64,000 bases of DNA from Akkermansiaceae bacterium UBA6138. Lineage in GTDB: Bacteria > Verrucomicrobiota > Verrucomicrobiia > Verrucomicrobiales > DEV007. Shown in pieces: positions 43,203 to 52,055 of this stretch (its first letter is position 1; every line of letters begins with the position of its first letter). The position numbers were made by a program, and so were the translations under genes. The stretch lies in NCBI GenBank assembly GCA_002422425.1, contig DIVG01000062.1, positions 60,299 to 124,298 on the forward strand, given 5' to 3'. Below the pieces are notes generated by a model. That model was not told where the DNA came from, made no database searches, and worked only from the letters and a program-made list of their open reading frames with translations.

Positions 43203-45623
43203 TCAGCGTAAAGCGCCCAGAATCTCCCAGCGCTTCGCGAAAACGGGGTCGATTGCCGCGAGGCGGTCCGCCGCAGCCACGACCCCGGCTCCCTGACCGC
43301 TTGCGAAAGCAAAAAAGACGAGCTTTTCCCACGAGGTAGCCGATTCCGGAGTCAGCGGCGGTAGAACCGTCGCGGCTGCCTCAACGAGCCAGTCAGGGGC
43401 AAATGCCTCCACCTCCACCTCGTTCGGCCCGAAACCCAGGTCGACTATAAAGACCGACTCATCCGCCCCGGTGATGGCGGCCTCAATCGGAATGCCGACA
43501 CGACGTCGAATCACCCCCTCGTATCGGGTTGCCTTGAGCGCCTCCGCCAGTTCAGAAATAAAACGCCCCGCCTGATCATAGCCGTAAAGCAACTCCGTGC
43601 GAATCGCCTTTCCCGGGTCCGTCCCGGGAGTTGCTGCCTCAAGCTTGGCGGCAGCTCCGGAAAAGCGAAGCGTGTCCGCGCCTGCTTGCAGCGAACTCAC
43701 GAGCCCCCTGAGCTGGTCAATATCCTCACGCACCGCCGTATCCAAAACGGGAACGGGGGGAACGACGGGAACGACGGGCATCGGCGGCGCGATAAGAGGG
43801 GGCGGTTCCTCCTTTGCGAGGGCGGCAGCGGGCGACGGCTGCGCCGCCGCAAACTGTCTGATCTCCGCGAGGCGCTCAAGCCTGATTCTAACCAGGTTCG
43901 GGGCTGCCCCACTCGTCTTGAGGGCTCTGCCGGCCTTTTTCAGGGCGTCCTCCTGGGCGTCAAGAGTGTCGAGCGCCGCGGCGGAAGGATTGGGGAGAGC
44001 CCTGATGATCGCGAAGTCGTTGATGAAAGGCGTCACCGCCATCTTCAACTGCCCGATCCATTCATAACCCGGCGGCGGATCACTCTGGAGAAAAGCGGTT
44101 AGAAACCCGGCCCCCGAATCAAACTCTCCGCTCTGCCAGTTCTTCAACCCGGCCGTGAGAAGGCCCAGCACCTCGATCGAACCTTCGGAATAAATCGCCT
44201 CATCCCTCAGCAACGGAAGCTCACCGGACAAAACCTCTGCCGTCTTTTTCGTAAAAATAACCGCTTCGCTTGCGGCGTCCTCGGCCCCCGGCTCGGTGCT
44301 TAAAACGTTCCTGAAACTCTCCCGCGCGGCTTTTCCATCACCGGAAAAAAGATGGGTCATCCCGCGAAAATAGTAGCTCCAGATCTTCGTGGTCGCGGCT
44401 ACGACAGGTTCGGCGACAAGCGAATCAAAGACCTCCCCGGACCTCTTGAAATCTCCTTTTGCAAGGAGATCTCTCGCCCCGAGAAACTGCTCGGTAATCG
44501 TGCTGTCCCCCGCACTGATGACCCGCTCCCCGATACCAAGCCCCAACTCGCCCTCATCAGCGGGTGGCTCCCCCTTGAAAACCACGAGCGCGACCGCGCT
44601 AATCGCCATGATGATAAGCACGGCAGCGATAAAACGGTAAGGGAAACGACGGTGTAACCGGCGCGCGCGACCGCCCGGGATAATCCCGAACTGCCGCCTC
44701 TGCACTTCCTCGATCTGGGCGATTACCTCATCGTAGCTCTGAAACCGGTCCGCCGGAGCGTAGGCCATCATTCTCTCGACGAGACGCACGGTCGGCTTCG
44801 AGAGCCCCGGCACGACCGACTTCAGATCAACGAGCTTTTTCTTGATCTCCTTGAGCTCCTCCATCGAAGAGGTATTCGCTTCAAAGGGCGGTTTCCCGGC
44901 GAGGGCATGATAAAGCGTCGCGCCAAGACTGTAGAGGTCTCCCTTGAACGTATCGGGCTCCCCGTCGAGCTTTTCCGGCGGCACGTAAAAGGGAGTCGCC
45001 CAGAGATCCTCGGACTCATCCTGGCCGCCCTGCTGCACCGCAAGACCGAAATCCACCAGCTTCGTTGTGCCTTCATCGGTCACAAGCATGTTGCCCGGCT
45101 TGATATCACGATGAATGAGATCCTCCCCGTGGGCCGCCTTGAGCCCGCTTGTGACATCGAGGGCGATCGAAAGGACTTCCGCTTCGGAGAGAGCCCCCCT
45201 GTCGGTGATGAGTTGCTCAAGACTGGTCGCGTTGACCAGCTCCATCGCGATGAAAAAGTAACCGTGATCGTTTCCGACCGTGAAAACCTTAACCACATTC
45301 GGATGAACGATGGAAGCGGTGAGCTTCGCCTCGCGCTCAAACATTGAGGTCAGGGCGCCGTCGCGACTCAGGGATTGGTGAAGAATTTTCAGCGCCACTT
45401 CCCGGCCGAGATTCATGTCCACAGCGCGGAAGACCTGACTCATCCCGCCCTCGCCGAGCAGCCCGACGATCTGGTATTGGCCCATCGTCGCGCGCACCCG
45501 CACAAAAGCGGCACAATGAGGGCACTGGATTTTCGAAAAAGGAGCCAAACCGGAGACATCGAGTGCCTTTCCGCACTCGGGACAGTGATTGACCAGCGGT
45601 CGTTTTTCCTCGGCTTCTTCCAT
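43203..45623 (-). CDS. Membrane Ser/Thr protein kinase with zinc-ribbon N-terminus
   Basis: An 806-residue protein. Residues 14-37 hold two CPxC pairs (CPEC, CPHC), a zinc-ribbon-like element. The Hanks kinase domain covers about 49-310: GLLGEGGMSQVFRA, VALKIL (Lys), DLIHRDIKPGNML (catalytic Asp), and LVDFGLA. One membrane span lies near 330-350 (FIAAVLIIMAISAVALVVF). The about 450-residue extracytoplasmic part is helical and Pro-rich near 600. This layout is typical of PVC-group kinases that sense an envelope or stress state. The ClpX-like gene is next on the same strand; the kdsA gene is divergent. Confidence 0.87.
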   Translation of the reverse strand: MEEAEEKRPLVNHCPECGKALDVSGLAPFSKIQCPHCAAFVRVRATMGQYQIVGLLGEGGMSQVFRAVDMNLGREVALKILHQSLSRDGALTSMFEREAKLTASIVHPNVVKVFTVGNDHGYFFIAMELVNATSLEQLITDRGALSEAEVLSIALDVTSGLKAAHGEDLIHRDIKPGNMLVTDEGTTKLVDFGLAVQQGGQDESEDLWATPFYVPPEKLDGEPDTFKGDLYSLGATLYHALAGKPPFEANTSSMEELKEIKKKLVDLKSVVPGLSKPTVRLVERMMAYAPADRFQSYDEVIAQIEEVQRRQFGIIPGGRARRLHRRFPYRFIAAVLIIMAISAVALVVFKGEPPADEGELGLGIGERVISAGDSTITEQFLGARDLLAKGDFKRSGEVFDSLVAEPVVAATTKIWSYYFRGMTHLFSGDGKAARESFRNVLSTEPGAEDAASEAVIFTKKTAEVLSGELPLLRDEAIYSEGSIEVLGLLTAGLKNWQSGEFDSGAGFLTAFLQSDPPPGYEWIGQLKMAVTPFINDFAIIRALPNPSAAALDTLDAQEDALKKAGRALKTSGAAPNLVRIRLERLAEIRQFAAAQPSPAAALAKEEPPPLIAPPMPVVPVVPPVPVLDTAVREDIDQLRGLVSSLQAGADTLRFSGAAAKLEAATPGTDPGKAIRTELLYGYDQAGRFISELAEALKATRYEGVIRRRVGIPIEAAITGADESVFIVDLGFGPNEVEVEAFAPDWLVEAAATVLPPLTPESATSWEKLVFFAFASGQGAGVVAAADRLAAIDPVFAKRWEILGALR

Positions 45624-45791
45624 CTTTTACAGCCCCCGAACTCTGATTTTCGAAGAGCCGACAGTCTATCGAGAGAGCGCGGGAGGTCCAGACAATTCAC
45701 GAGGGAATCCTTCATTCTCCCCGATGCTCATCTTATGGCCCGCAAAGGCTTGCCTCCAACGCAAGGCGGCGCTAGACTTGCCCTTTTCACC

Positions 45792-46625
45792 ATGGGGAAA
45801 ACAACGAAAACCGTCGCCATTGGCCGGCACCGCCTCGGCGGGGAGAGACCGCTTTTTATTCTGGGCCCCTGCGTCATCGAGTCGGCCTCGTTTATTCGCG
45901 AGATCGGCCCCGCCATCCGCTCCATCGCCGATGCCGCCGGGGTCGATTTCGTCTTCAAAGCCAGTTATGACAAGGCCAACCGCAGCTCGGTCCGATCCTT
46001 CCGCGGCACCGGCTGCGAGGAGGGATGCCGGCTTCTCGCCGAGATCGGTGCCGAACTTGAGGTCCCGGTGACCACCGATGTCCACTCCGCCGGAGAGATT
46101 GAAATCGCCTCCGAGTTCATCGACGTGCTCCAGATTCCCGCTTTTCTCTGCCGCCAGACCGACCTGATCGAGGCCGCCGCAAAGTCAGGTCGTGTCGTTA
46201 ATGTGAAAAAAGGCCAATTTCTCGCCCCCTGGGACGTTAAAAATATAGCCGACAAGCTCGATGCCTTCGGTTGTGAAAACTACTTTTTTACCGAGCGGGG
46301 AACCAGCTTCGGCTATAATAATCTGGTCGCCGACATGAGATCTATCCCCTGGATGCAAGAAGACGGGCTGCGAGTCGTATTTGATGCGACCCACTCGGTA
46401 CAACGCCCCGGCGGCGAGGGCACCTCGAGCGGCGGCGACGGGCGTCTCGCCCCCTTGCTGGCCCGGTCAGCGGTCGCTGCCGGTTGCGACGGTGTTTTTA
46501 TGGAAACGCACCCGGATCCTTCCAAGGCCCTCAGCGACGGCCCGAATCAGGTTCCTCTCGCCAGACTCGGCGAGGTCCTCAGCCAACTCAACGAGATCTA
46601 CAGGCTCGTGCGCCGCCCCGCATGA
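45792..46625 (+). CDS. kdsA: 3-deoxy-8-phosphooctulonate synthase
   Basis: A 277-residue cytoplasmic enzyme. It condenses phosphoenolpyruvate with arabinose 5-phosphate to make Kdo 8-phosphate, the committed step of the Kdo sugar of lipopolysaccharide. Family motifs are FILGPCVIES, FKASYDKANRSS, VPVTTDVHSAGE, IPAFLCRQTDL, KKGQFLAPWD and FMETHPDPSKA. The ATG at 45792 is chosen as the start of the family alignment. The frame is open further upstream but that part lies over the kinase gene. Its stop overlaps the next gene (ATGA), so kdsA and the Lpt genes form one translationally coupled envelope operon. Confidence 0.95.
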   Translation: MGKTTKTVAIGRHRLGGERPLFILGPCVIESASFIREIGPAIRSIADAAGVDFVFKASYDKANRSSVRSFRGTGCEEGCRLLAEIGAELEVPVTTDVHSAGEIEIASEFIDVLQIPAFLCRQTDLIEAAAKSGRVVNVKKGQFLAPWDVKNIADKLDAFGCENYFFTERGTSFGYNNLVADMRSIPWMQEDGLRVVFDATHSVQRPGGEGTSSGGDGRLAPLLARSAVAAGCDGVFMETHPDPSKALSDGPNQVPLARLGEVLSQLNEIYRLVRRPA

Positions 46626-47272
46626 TGCGATTTCCCCCCATTCCCTCCCTCCTCATGCTGGGTCTTGTCTCCGCCTGGGGTGCATCGTCTCCCCTCGCCG
46701 CGGCGGAGGAGGCGACCGCAAAAACGAAGGCGAAAGCGGCGGATAACAGAGATCGCCCCAAAAAGGGAGCCAGGAAAAGCGGGGTGCCGGCACCTGCCGA
46801 AGAAGGCATCGCCGAAGAAGTGGTGAAAGGGGCCCTGCCGCAGGAGCTCACCTCAAGTTTTCCGATCGGACGCGAGTTCAAAGGCGTTGCCATCCCCTCC
46901 TACGCGAATAACGTCCTCAAGTCCGTCATGACCGCCGCCACAGTCGTCCGGATCGACGAGCAATTCCTGGATCTCGTGGACCTCACCGTCCTCGTTTACA
47001 ACAGTGCCGGTGAGCCCGAAACCACCATTTCCATGGATGAAGCATCCTACGATCTTGTTATCGGGGAGCTGGCCAGCAAGACCCCCTCGCGTATCGAACA
47101 GCCCCGCTTCACCATGACAGGGGACAAAATGACCTTTCAGGCAGCGACTCAGACCGCCCGACTCGTCGGAAATGTGAAAGTCATTGTCTCCGACATCGGC
47201 GATCTCGCTCCCGGCTTTGCCGTTCCCGCAAAAGCGGGCGAGGGAGCTAAAGCTGACCCCGCCACTCCCTGA
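46622..47272 (+). CDS. LptC-like lipopolysaccharide transport protein
   Basis: A 216-residue exported protein. The start at 46622 (MMRFPPIPS) overlaps the kdsA stop by 4 bp. A signal segment (ending LAAAEE) precedes a Lys/Ala-rich linker (about 30-80). The C-terminal part has alternating strands that fit an LptC/OstA beta-jellyroll: FKGVAIPSY, VVRIDEQFLDLVDLTVLVYN, and TARLVGNVKVIVSD. Sequence identity to LptC is weak, and the call rests largely on synteny between kdsA and the LptA-like and LptB genes. LptC passes lipopolysaccharide from the inner-membrane LptBFG complex to LptA. Confidence 0.65.
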   Translation: MMRFPPIPSLLMLGLVSAWGASSPLAAAEEATAKTKAKAADNRDRPKKGARKSGVPAPAEEGIAEEVVKGALPQELTSSFPIGREFKGVAIPSYANNVLKSVMTAATVVRIDEQFLDLVDLTVLVYNSAGEPETTISMDEASYDLVIGELASKTPSRIEQPRFTMTGDKMTFQAATQTARLVGNVKVIVSDIGDLAPGFAVPAKAGEGAKADPATP

Positions 47273-47296
47273 TTCCCCTCTACCGCGCCTCACCCC

Positions 47297-48601
47297 ATGA
47301 ACTCCCTGCCACGCACCCTTCTCATCCTCGGGCTCACCGCATTTGTCTGCGCCCCCGTTTTATCGCTGCGCGCCGAGGAAAACATCGCCGCCGATGCGAA
47401 AGACAAGGCCGACTCCATCATGGCGGATCCTCGTCTCCGCAACATGCTGAGAACGGTGAAGGAAGATCCCGCCGCCGCCCTTGAGAAGGCAAAAACCGAG
47501 TCAACCGACCTGAACGTATCGGACCTGGATCCCGACGAAGCGGTTCGCCGGATGACCAAAGCTTTCGCTGACAACAAAGATAAAATCGATCCGGAAAAAC
47601 TGAAGTCCGCTGTCGCCACCGTCAAGGAGTCGGGACTCGCCGAGAAAGCCACCGCCGCTGCCGCTTCGGTTAAAGAGTCCGGGCTTGTCGAAAAGGCCGC
47701 CGCTGCCGTCGACCAGCTCGCCCCCGAGGCTGCCGCCATGCTCGGGGATGTGCCCGCCACCCGCCCCGCACCGGGGATCTCCGGCGGTATCCCCACTCCC
47801 GTCGCGATGCCCGTCGAGCCGGGCGAAGCCGCTCCCCTCCCTCTCAAGGCCGGGCCTTCCGGCGATGCCTCTCCGGTCGACTCGCCGGCCATGGCCAATA
47901 CCGCCGTCGATGCCATTGCCGGGGCTTCTCCCACTCGCCCCATGATTCCCGAATCTCCCGGCCTCACCCCGGACGAGATCCCCGGACCGGTTCCACTTGA
48001 GAAAAAGTATGCCGCCGCAACAGGGGGGAACTATCCCGGCGCTGACAAGCAGCACATGCAGATCCTCTCCAAAGAATCGATCATGGACAATGCGAAGGGA
48101 ATTCTTCTTTTCAGAGGCAACGTCCTCATCGCCCACCCCGAGTTCGAAATTAAATGTGACAAGCTTGAAATACACCTGACAAAAGGCGTCGGGATCGACG
48201 GCAGCGAAGCGGGAAGCTCGGACTCTCCCTTCAAGCGTGCTGTGGCCTCCGGCGGAATGGTCGAAATCAAACGAACCACACGGGATGAGAAGGGAAAAGC
48301 CAAGACCCAAATTGCGATCGCGCGCATCGCCGAATACAATGCCGTGACTAAAGACATCATCCTTTCCGGCGGGCCGCCCTATATTCAGGACGGCGAGCGC
48401 TTCGTGAAAACCAACTCTGAAGACGCCCGGATCATCATGCGGGGCAATGGTCTCTATGAGATTACCGGATCCGGGAACCGCAGTCAGATTGTTATCCCCG
48501 TCGAACAAAAAGAAAACACGAAAGAGGGTGCCCCCGGCGGGAAAAAGAAAAATGAGACCGGCATCGGCTCTTTCGGCAATGCCTTTGACGAACTCCGCTA
48601 A
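47297..48601 (+). CDS. lptA: LptA/OstA-like periplasmic protein
   Basis: A 434-residue exported protein, longer than the usual LptA (about 170-200). Signal peptide at 1-28. The middle holds an Ala/Pro-rich region with a repeated VKESGL-EKA unit (about 100-145). The C-terminal half (about 255-410) is the OstA jellyroll: ESIMDNAKGILLFRGNVLIAHP, FEIKCDKLEIHL, VASGGMVEIKRT, AEYNAVTKDIILSGGPPY, and ARIIMRGNGLYEITG. It should bridge the periplasm and carry lipopolysaccharide. Gap to the preceding gene is 24 bp and to the next 24 bp, so all are in one operon. Confidence 0.75.
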   Translation: MNSLPRTLLILGLTAFVCAPVLSLRAEENIAADAKDKADSIMADPRLRNMLRTVKEDPAAALEKAKTESTDLNVSDLDPDEAVRRMTKAFADNKDKIDPEKLKSAVATVKESGLAEKATAAAASVKESGLVEKAAAAVDQLAPEAAAMLGDVPATRPAPGISGGIPTPVAMPVEPGEAAPLPLKAGPSGDASPVDSPAMANTAVDAIAGASPTRPMIPESPGLTPDEIPGPVPLEKKYAAATGGNYPGADKQHMQILSKESIMDNAKGILLFRGNVLIAHPEFEIKCDKLEIHLTKGVGIDGSEAGSSDSPFKRAVASGGMVEIKRTTRDEKGKAKTQIAIARIAEYNAVTKDIILSGGPPYIQDGERFVKTNSEDARIIMRGNGLYEITGSGNRSQIVIPVEQKENTKEGAPGGKKKNETGIGSFGNAFDELR

Positions 48602-48625
48602 GTCCCGACCGTCTACCCCGCACTC

Positions 48626-49936
48626 ATGAGTTATTCAGACGAAAGGGACAAACTCGCCGAACTCTTCGGCGTCAAAAATCCCGCGCGCAAGAGCGGCTAC
48701 TCAGAGGAGCTTAAACAGAGCGACGCTCCGCCGCAGGAATCCCCCTTCCCGACAGATCCCGTCTCGCCGGAGTCTCCCGGGATTAGCATTCCGGTCAAAC
48801 TTCGCCCCCCCTCTGATATCGCCACCGATCCGCACGACACCCCCGCCGTGTCCCTCTCCGGGGACGGCGCAGCAGGAACGCGGGAAAAAGGCGCCCGCGC
48901 CCTCCCGACAATCGAGGATGAAGAGTTTATCCAGCCTGACTACGGAGTCATTCCGGATTTCTCCGATCTCGACTTCCTCTCGCTGGACAGCACCACGCCG
49001 GGGCCCGGCGGTCCCGGACCTGCCGTCTCTCTGACACCACCACCTCCGGGAGAGACACCCCGCCTTCGGGCCGAAGCGCCCGCCCCCCCGTCCGAGGTTC
49101 CAGCCGCATCAGAAATGCCCGCCGCCCCCCCCTTGAATCGTCCCCGCGCCACCATCAACAGGGCGGACCTGCATTTCGAAAGCGACGCCGCCCTCGTCCA
49201 ATCCGAAAACGACCACTTCCTTCTCGAGACGCGCGGACTGGTCAAAATTTATGATGGCCGCACCGTCGTCAACGGCGTCGATATCAACGTTCGGCCCGGC
49301 GAGATCGTTGGCCTCCTCGGTCCCAACGGTGCCGGAAAAACGACCAGTTTCTACATGATCGTCGGCCTCGTCCCGCCGAACGGAGGCCAGGTCCTCTTCA
49401 ACGGCAACGACGTCACGAACCTACCCATGTATCAGCGGGCCCGCCTCGGGATGGGCTACCTGCCGCAGGAAGAGTCCATCTTCCGCAAACTGACCGTCGA
49501 AGAAAACATCATGGCCGTGATGGAAACCCTCGACCTTTCCCGCAAAGAGCGTCACGAACGCTGCCAGGAACTCCTCGAGCGCTTCAGCATTACTCACATC
49601 CGCAAGAACGTGGCCCTCACCTGCTCCGGCGGCGAGAAGCGGCGCCTCACCATCGCGCGCTCTCTCGTCACCATGCCCAGCCTCCTCATGCTCGACGAAC
49701 CTTTCTCCGGCGTCGATCCCATTGCCGTCAACGAGATCCAGAATATTGTCGAAGACCTCCGCAAGTCAGGTCTCGCCATCCTCATCACCGACCACAACGC
49801 CCGTCAGACCCTTGAGCTTGTCGATCGCGCCTATCTGATCTACGAGGGCAAGGTCCTGCGTGAGGGAACGCGGGATTTCCTCATTAATGACCCCGTCAGC
49901 CGCGAACTCTACCTCGGTGACCGTTTTACGATGTAG
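48626..49936 (+). CDS. lptB: Lipopolysaccharide export ABC ATPase with long N-terminal extension
   Basis: A 436-residue protein. The ABC domain starts near residue 198: LLETRGLVKIYDGRTVVNGV, Walker A LGPNGAGKTTS (about 230), GYLPQEESIFRKLTVEENI, the signature CSGGEKRRLTIARSL, Walker B LLMLDEPFSG, ITDHNARQTLELVDR. LptB energises lipopolysaccharide export with LptF and LptG. Normal LptB has about 240 residues; here about 195 Pro- and Asp-rich, probably disordered residues precede it. I see no internal start with a ribosome site at the domain boundary. The LptFG genes are not in this window. Confidence 0.93.
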   Translation: MSYSDERDKLAELFGVKNPARKSGYSEELKQSDAPPQESPFPTDPVSPESPGISIPVKLRPPSDIATDPHDTPAVSLSGDGAAGTREKGARALPTIEDEEFIQPDYGVIPDFSDLDFLSLDSTTPGPGGPGPAVSLTPPPPGETPRLRAEAPAPPSEVPAASEMPAAPPLNRPRATINRADLHFESDAALVQSENDHFLLETRGLVKIYDGRTVVNGVDINVRPGEIVGLLGPNGAGKTTSFYMIVGLVPPNGGQVLFNGNDVTNLPMYQRARLGMGYLPQEESIFRKLTVEENIMAVMETLDLSRKERHERCQELLERFSITHIRKNVALTCSGGEKRRLTIARSLVTMPSLLMLDEPFSGVDPIAVNEIQNIVEDLRKSGLAILITDHNARQTLELVDRAYLIYEGKVLREGTRDFLINDPVSRELYLGDRFTM

Positions 49937-50029
49937 CCTTCCCGCAGAAGGCCATCCGCACACGGACCCTACGCTCCCTCCCGTCACGTTTTTGCGCAAC
50001 GCGCCAACCCCAACCCCACCACTGCAGGC

Positions 50030-50059
50030 TTGTCAGAAAGGCTTTGAATCTGGTATCCT
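50030..50059 (+). promoter_or_regulatory. Candidate promoter of hpf
   Basis: TTGTCA (50030-50035) and TATCCT (50054-50059) are separated by 18 bp, a fair sigma-70-type pair 50 bp before the hpf start. It would let hpf respond independently of the Lpt operon. Confidence 0.5.
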
Positions 50060-50108
50060 TCCAGCTCAGTCAGAACAGTCCTGACCCGAAAACAAAACAA
50101 CAATAGTT

Positions 50109-50699
50109 ATGCAAGTCACAAACGTTAATTTGCCCATCACTGTCACCGGACGCCATGTCTCCGTTACGGAGCCCATGCGCGAGTATGCTGAGAAAAAAGT
50201 GGCCGGCTTGCACCTCGATTACCCGAAAATCATCGAGGCCAAGGTCCTTCTCAACGTGGAACAGAACAGGCACATTGCTGAAATCATCCTTTTTTGCGCC
50301 AACCACATTGTCATTGAGGCCGATACCGAGACCCAGGACATGTATGCCTCCATCGACGAGACGATTTCCAAAATCGCCCGCCGCATGCGCAAGCACAAAA
50401 CGCGAATGCTCAAGTCGCACCGCCCCAAAAAGAAAAAGCAAAAAGAAGTGCGCCTCGTCTCGGAATTGATATTTCCTGCGGAAATCCCGGACGAGCCCGA
50501 ACTCGATCACGAACCCCACCTCATTCACAAAGAGAAATACAAAATCAAACACCTTCACAGCGACGAGGCCATCATGGATATGGAAATGAATGAAAAGCCC
50601 TTCCTGGTTTTCCACGATGACAAAACAGACCGCCTCGCCATCATCTACCGTCGCGAAGATGGTGATTACGGCATGATTATCCCGGTTGAAGAGGGTTAA
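50109..50699 (+). CDS. hpf: Long-form ribosome hibernation promoting factor
   Basis: A 196-residue protein. The N-terminal domain (about 1-105) is the HPF/YfiA fold: NLPITVTGRHVSVTEPMREYAEKK and DMYASIDETISKIARRMRKHK, followed by a basic Lys-rich stretch. A linker leads to the C-terminal domain (about 140-196) with DEAIMDMEMNEKPFLVFHDD and YRREDGDYGMIIP. The long form dimerises 70S ribosomes into inactive 100S particles in stationary phase. It follows lptB as in enterobacteria, where rpoN lies between them. It has no obvious ribosome-binding site upstream but a decent promoter. Confidence 0.94.
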   Translation: MQVTNVNLPITVTGRHVSVTEPMREYAEKKVAGLHLDYPKIIEAKVLLNVEQNRHIAEIILFCANHIVIEADTETQDMYASIDETISKIARRMRKHKTRMLKSHRPKKKKQKEVRLVSELIFPAEIPDEPELDHEPHLIHKEKYKIKHLHSDEAIMDMEMNEKPFLVFHDDKTDRLAIIYRREDGDYGMIIPVEEG

Positions 50700-50774
50700 T
50701 TCACCGCCCCGACCCTGTTGAACGACGCGGGAACGGCTCGAAACGGCCGTTCCCGTTTCTGTTTCGCCCCCCTT

Positions 50775-51701
50775 ATGAGCTTTGCCCCTCCCCGCCCCGT
50801 TGGTGCCGGTTCCCGTGTCGCCATCGTCGCGCCCGCCGGCCCCTTCAATGAAGAGTCTTTCGAGAAAGGGATCGCCTGGCTCTCGACCCGATACGAAGTG
50901 CGCCACCGATCCGACATCTTCAGCAAGGCCGGCTATCTCGCCGGGAACGACGCCCGCCGACTCGCCGAACTCAACGAGGCCGTCCTCGCCCCTGACATTG
51001 ACGCCATCGTCTGTGCCCGCGGCGGATTCGGAGCAACCCGTCTCCTTCCCGGGATCAATCTCGAAGCGGTCCGGTCGGCGAACAAAATGATCGTCGGATT
51101 CAGCGACATCACCGCCCTCCACGCCCTCTGGGCGCAGGCAGGGGTCCGGTCCGTCCACGCCCCCATGGTCGCCGCCCTTGCCGACGCCTCGGAGATCATC
51201 CGCCGAAAATGGATCTCCGCTCTGGAACAAGCCGCAGAGCCGCTCCACTGGAACCTGCAGGCAATAAACCACCCGACAGACCTACCCGTCAGCGGTATCC
51301 TTACAGGAGGCAATCTCGCCGTCCTCGGAGCCCTCATCGGCACCCCCTACGCCCCTCCGCTCGACGGACGAATCCTTTTTATCGAAGACGTCGGAGAAAG
51401 GCCCTATCGTGTCGACCGGCTCCTCACAACGATGGCGCAGGCCGGCTGGTTCGACCGCCTCAACGGGATTCTCATCGGAGCCTTCACCGAGGGCGAGCCC
51501 GGTGCCGACGGAATCACCATCGACGAAGTCCTCGCCGGCCATTTCGCGAAAGCCCCCTTCCCCGTCCTTAGAGGCCTACCCGCCGGCCACATCGACGACA
51601 ACGAATCCCTACCCTTCGGCACCAAAGTCACCATCGACGGCGGACTCGTCTCGGTCGCAGAAGAAGAGAGGGAATCCAACCTGTTGCCGCCGTCCCGGTA
51701 A
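50775..51701 (+). CDS. S66 family LD-carboxypeptidase
   Basis: A 308-residue enzyme. The start at 50775 is chosen for the family's usual beginning (RPVGAGSRVAIVAPAGPFN). The nucleophile serine lies in MIVGFSDITALH, near residue 115; the ICARGGFGATRLLPGI-like segment precedes it, and FIEDVGERPYRVDRLL supplies the catalytic Glu. The final Gly-His (LRGLPAGHIDDN) brings the His. LD-carboxypeptidases trim the terminal D-Ala of peptidoglycan tetrapeptides in recycling; some members detoxify microcin C. It lies 75 bp after hpf and could be in the same transcript. Confidence 0.87.
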   Translation: MSFAPPRPVGAGSRVAIVAPAGPFNEESFEKGIAWLSTRYEVRHRSDIFSKAGYLAGNDARRLAELNEAVLAPDIDAIVCARGGFGATRLLPGINLEAVRSANKMIVGFSDITALHALWAQAGVRSVHAPMVAALADASEIIRRKWISALEQAAEPLHWNLQAINHPTDLPVSGILTGGNLAVLGALIGTPYAPPLDGRILFIEDVGERPYRVDRLLTTMAQAGWFDRLNGILIGAFTEGEPGADGITIDEVLAGHFAKAPFPVLRGLPAGHIDDNESLPFGTKVTIDGGLVSVAEEERESNLLPPSR

Positions 51702-51785
51702 GGTGAGGGGGACACCCCTGACGGAGCGCGGTTAAAGATAGAAAGTCCCCAAACTTTGGTGGAAACCCGGATTTACCGTTGAAAA

Positions 51786-51862
51786 TGGCGGAGCGGACGG
51801 GACTCGAACCCGCGACCTCTGCCGTGACAGGGCAGCGTTCTAACCAACTGAACTACCGCTCC
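51786..51862 (-). tRNA. tRNA-Asp (anticodon GTC)
   Basis: Reverse-complement sequence: GGAGCGG acceptor start, D arm, anticodon loop CTGTCAC giving anticodon GTC, T arm GCGGGTTCGAGTCCCGT, and 3' CCGCTCC-G-CCA with the CCA encoded. All stems pair. Its own promoter is at 51922-51950. Confidence 0.95.
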
Positions 51863-51921
51863 ACGGTAATGGCAGGACCTCAAGAACTTTCGCTCTCTAA
51901 CCTGCCTCGGCTGGGGAGCGG

Positions 51922-51950
51922 ACTATAGACGCGGGAACGACAGCGCGCAA
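51922..51950 (-). promoter_or_regulatory. Promoter of tRNA-Asp
   Basis: On the minus strand TTGCGC (51945-51950) and TATAGT (51922-51927) are spaced exactly 17 bp. The predicted start leaves about a 50-nt leader before the mature tRNA. Confidence 0.65.
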
Positions 51951-51972
51951 CAAAAAATATTGGGGAAATCCG

Positions 51973-52000
51973 TTGCTTTCGCCTCTGATGTGAGTAAAGG
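51973..52000 (+). promoter_or_regulatory. Candidate rplS promoter
   Basis: TTGCTT (51973-51978) and TAAAGG (51995-52000) are spaced 16 bp and lie 56 bp before the rplS start. The -10 match is weak. Confidence 0.3.
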
Positions 52001-52055
52001 TTTTCACCCGCCGCAACCCTTCCCTTTTGCGGCCTGATTTTTTCCAGGTGAACCC

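Noticed and set aside
47501..48508. 335-residue minus-strand reading frame
   Set aside because: Opposite the LptA-like gene; Gly/Asp-rich without motifs.
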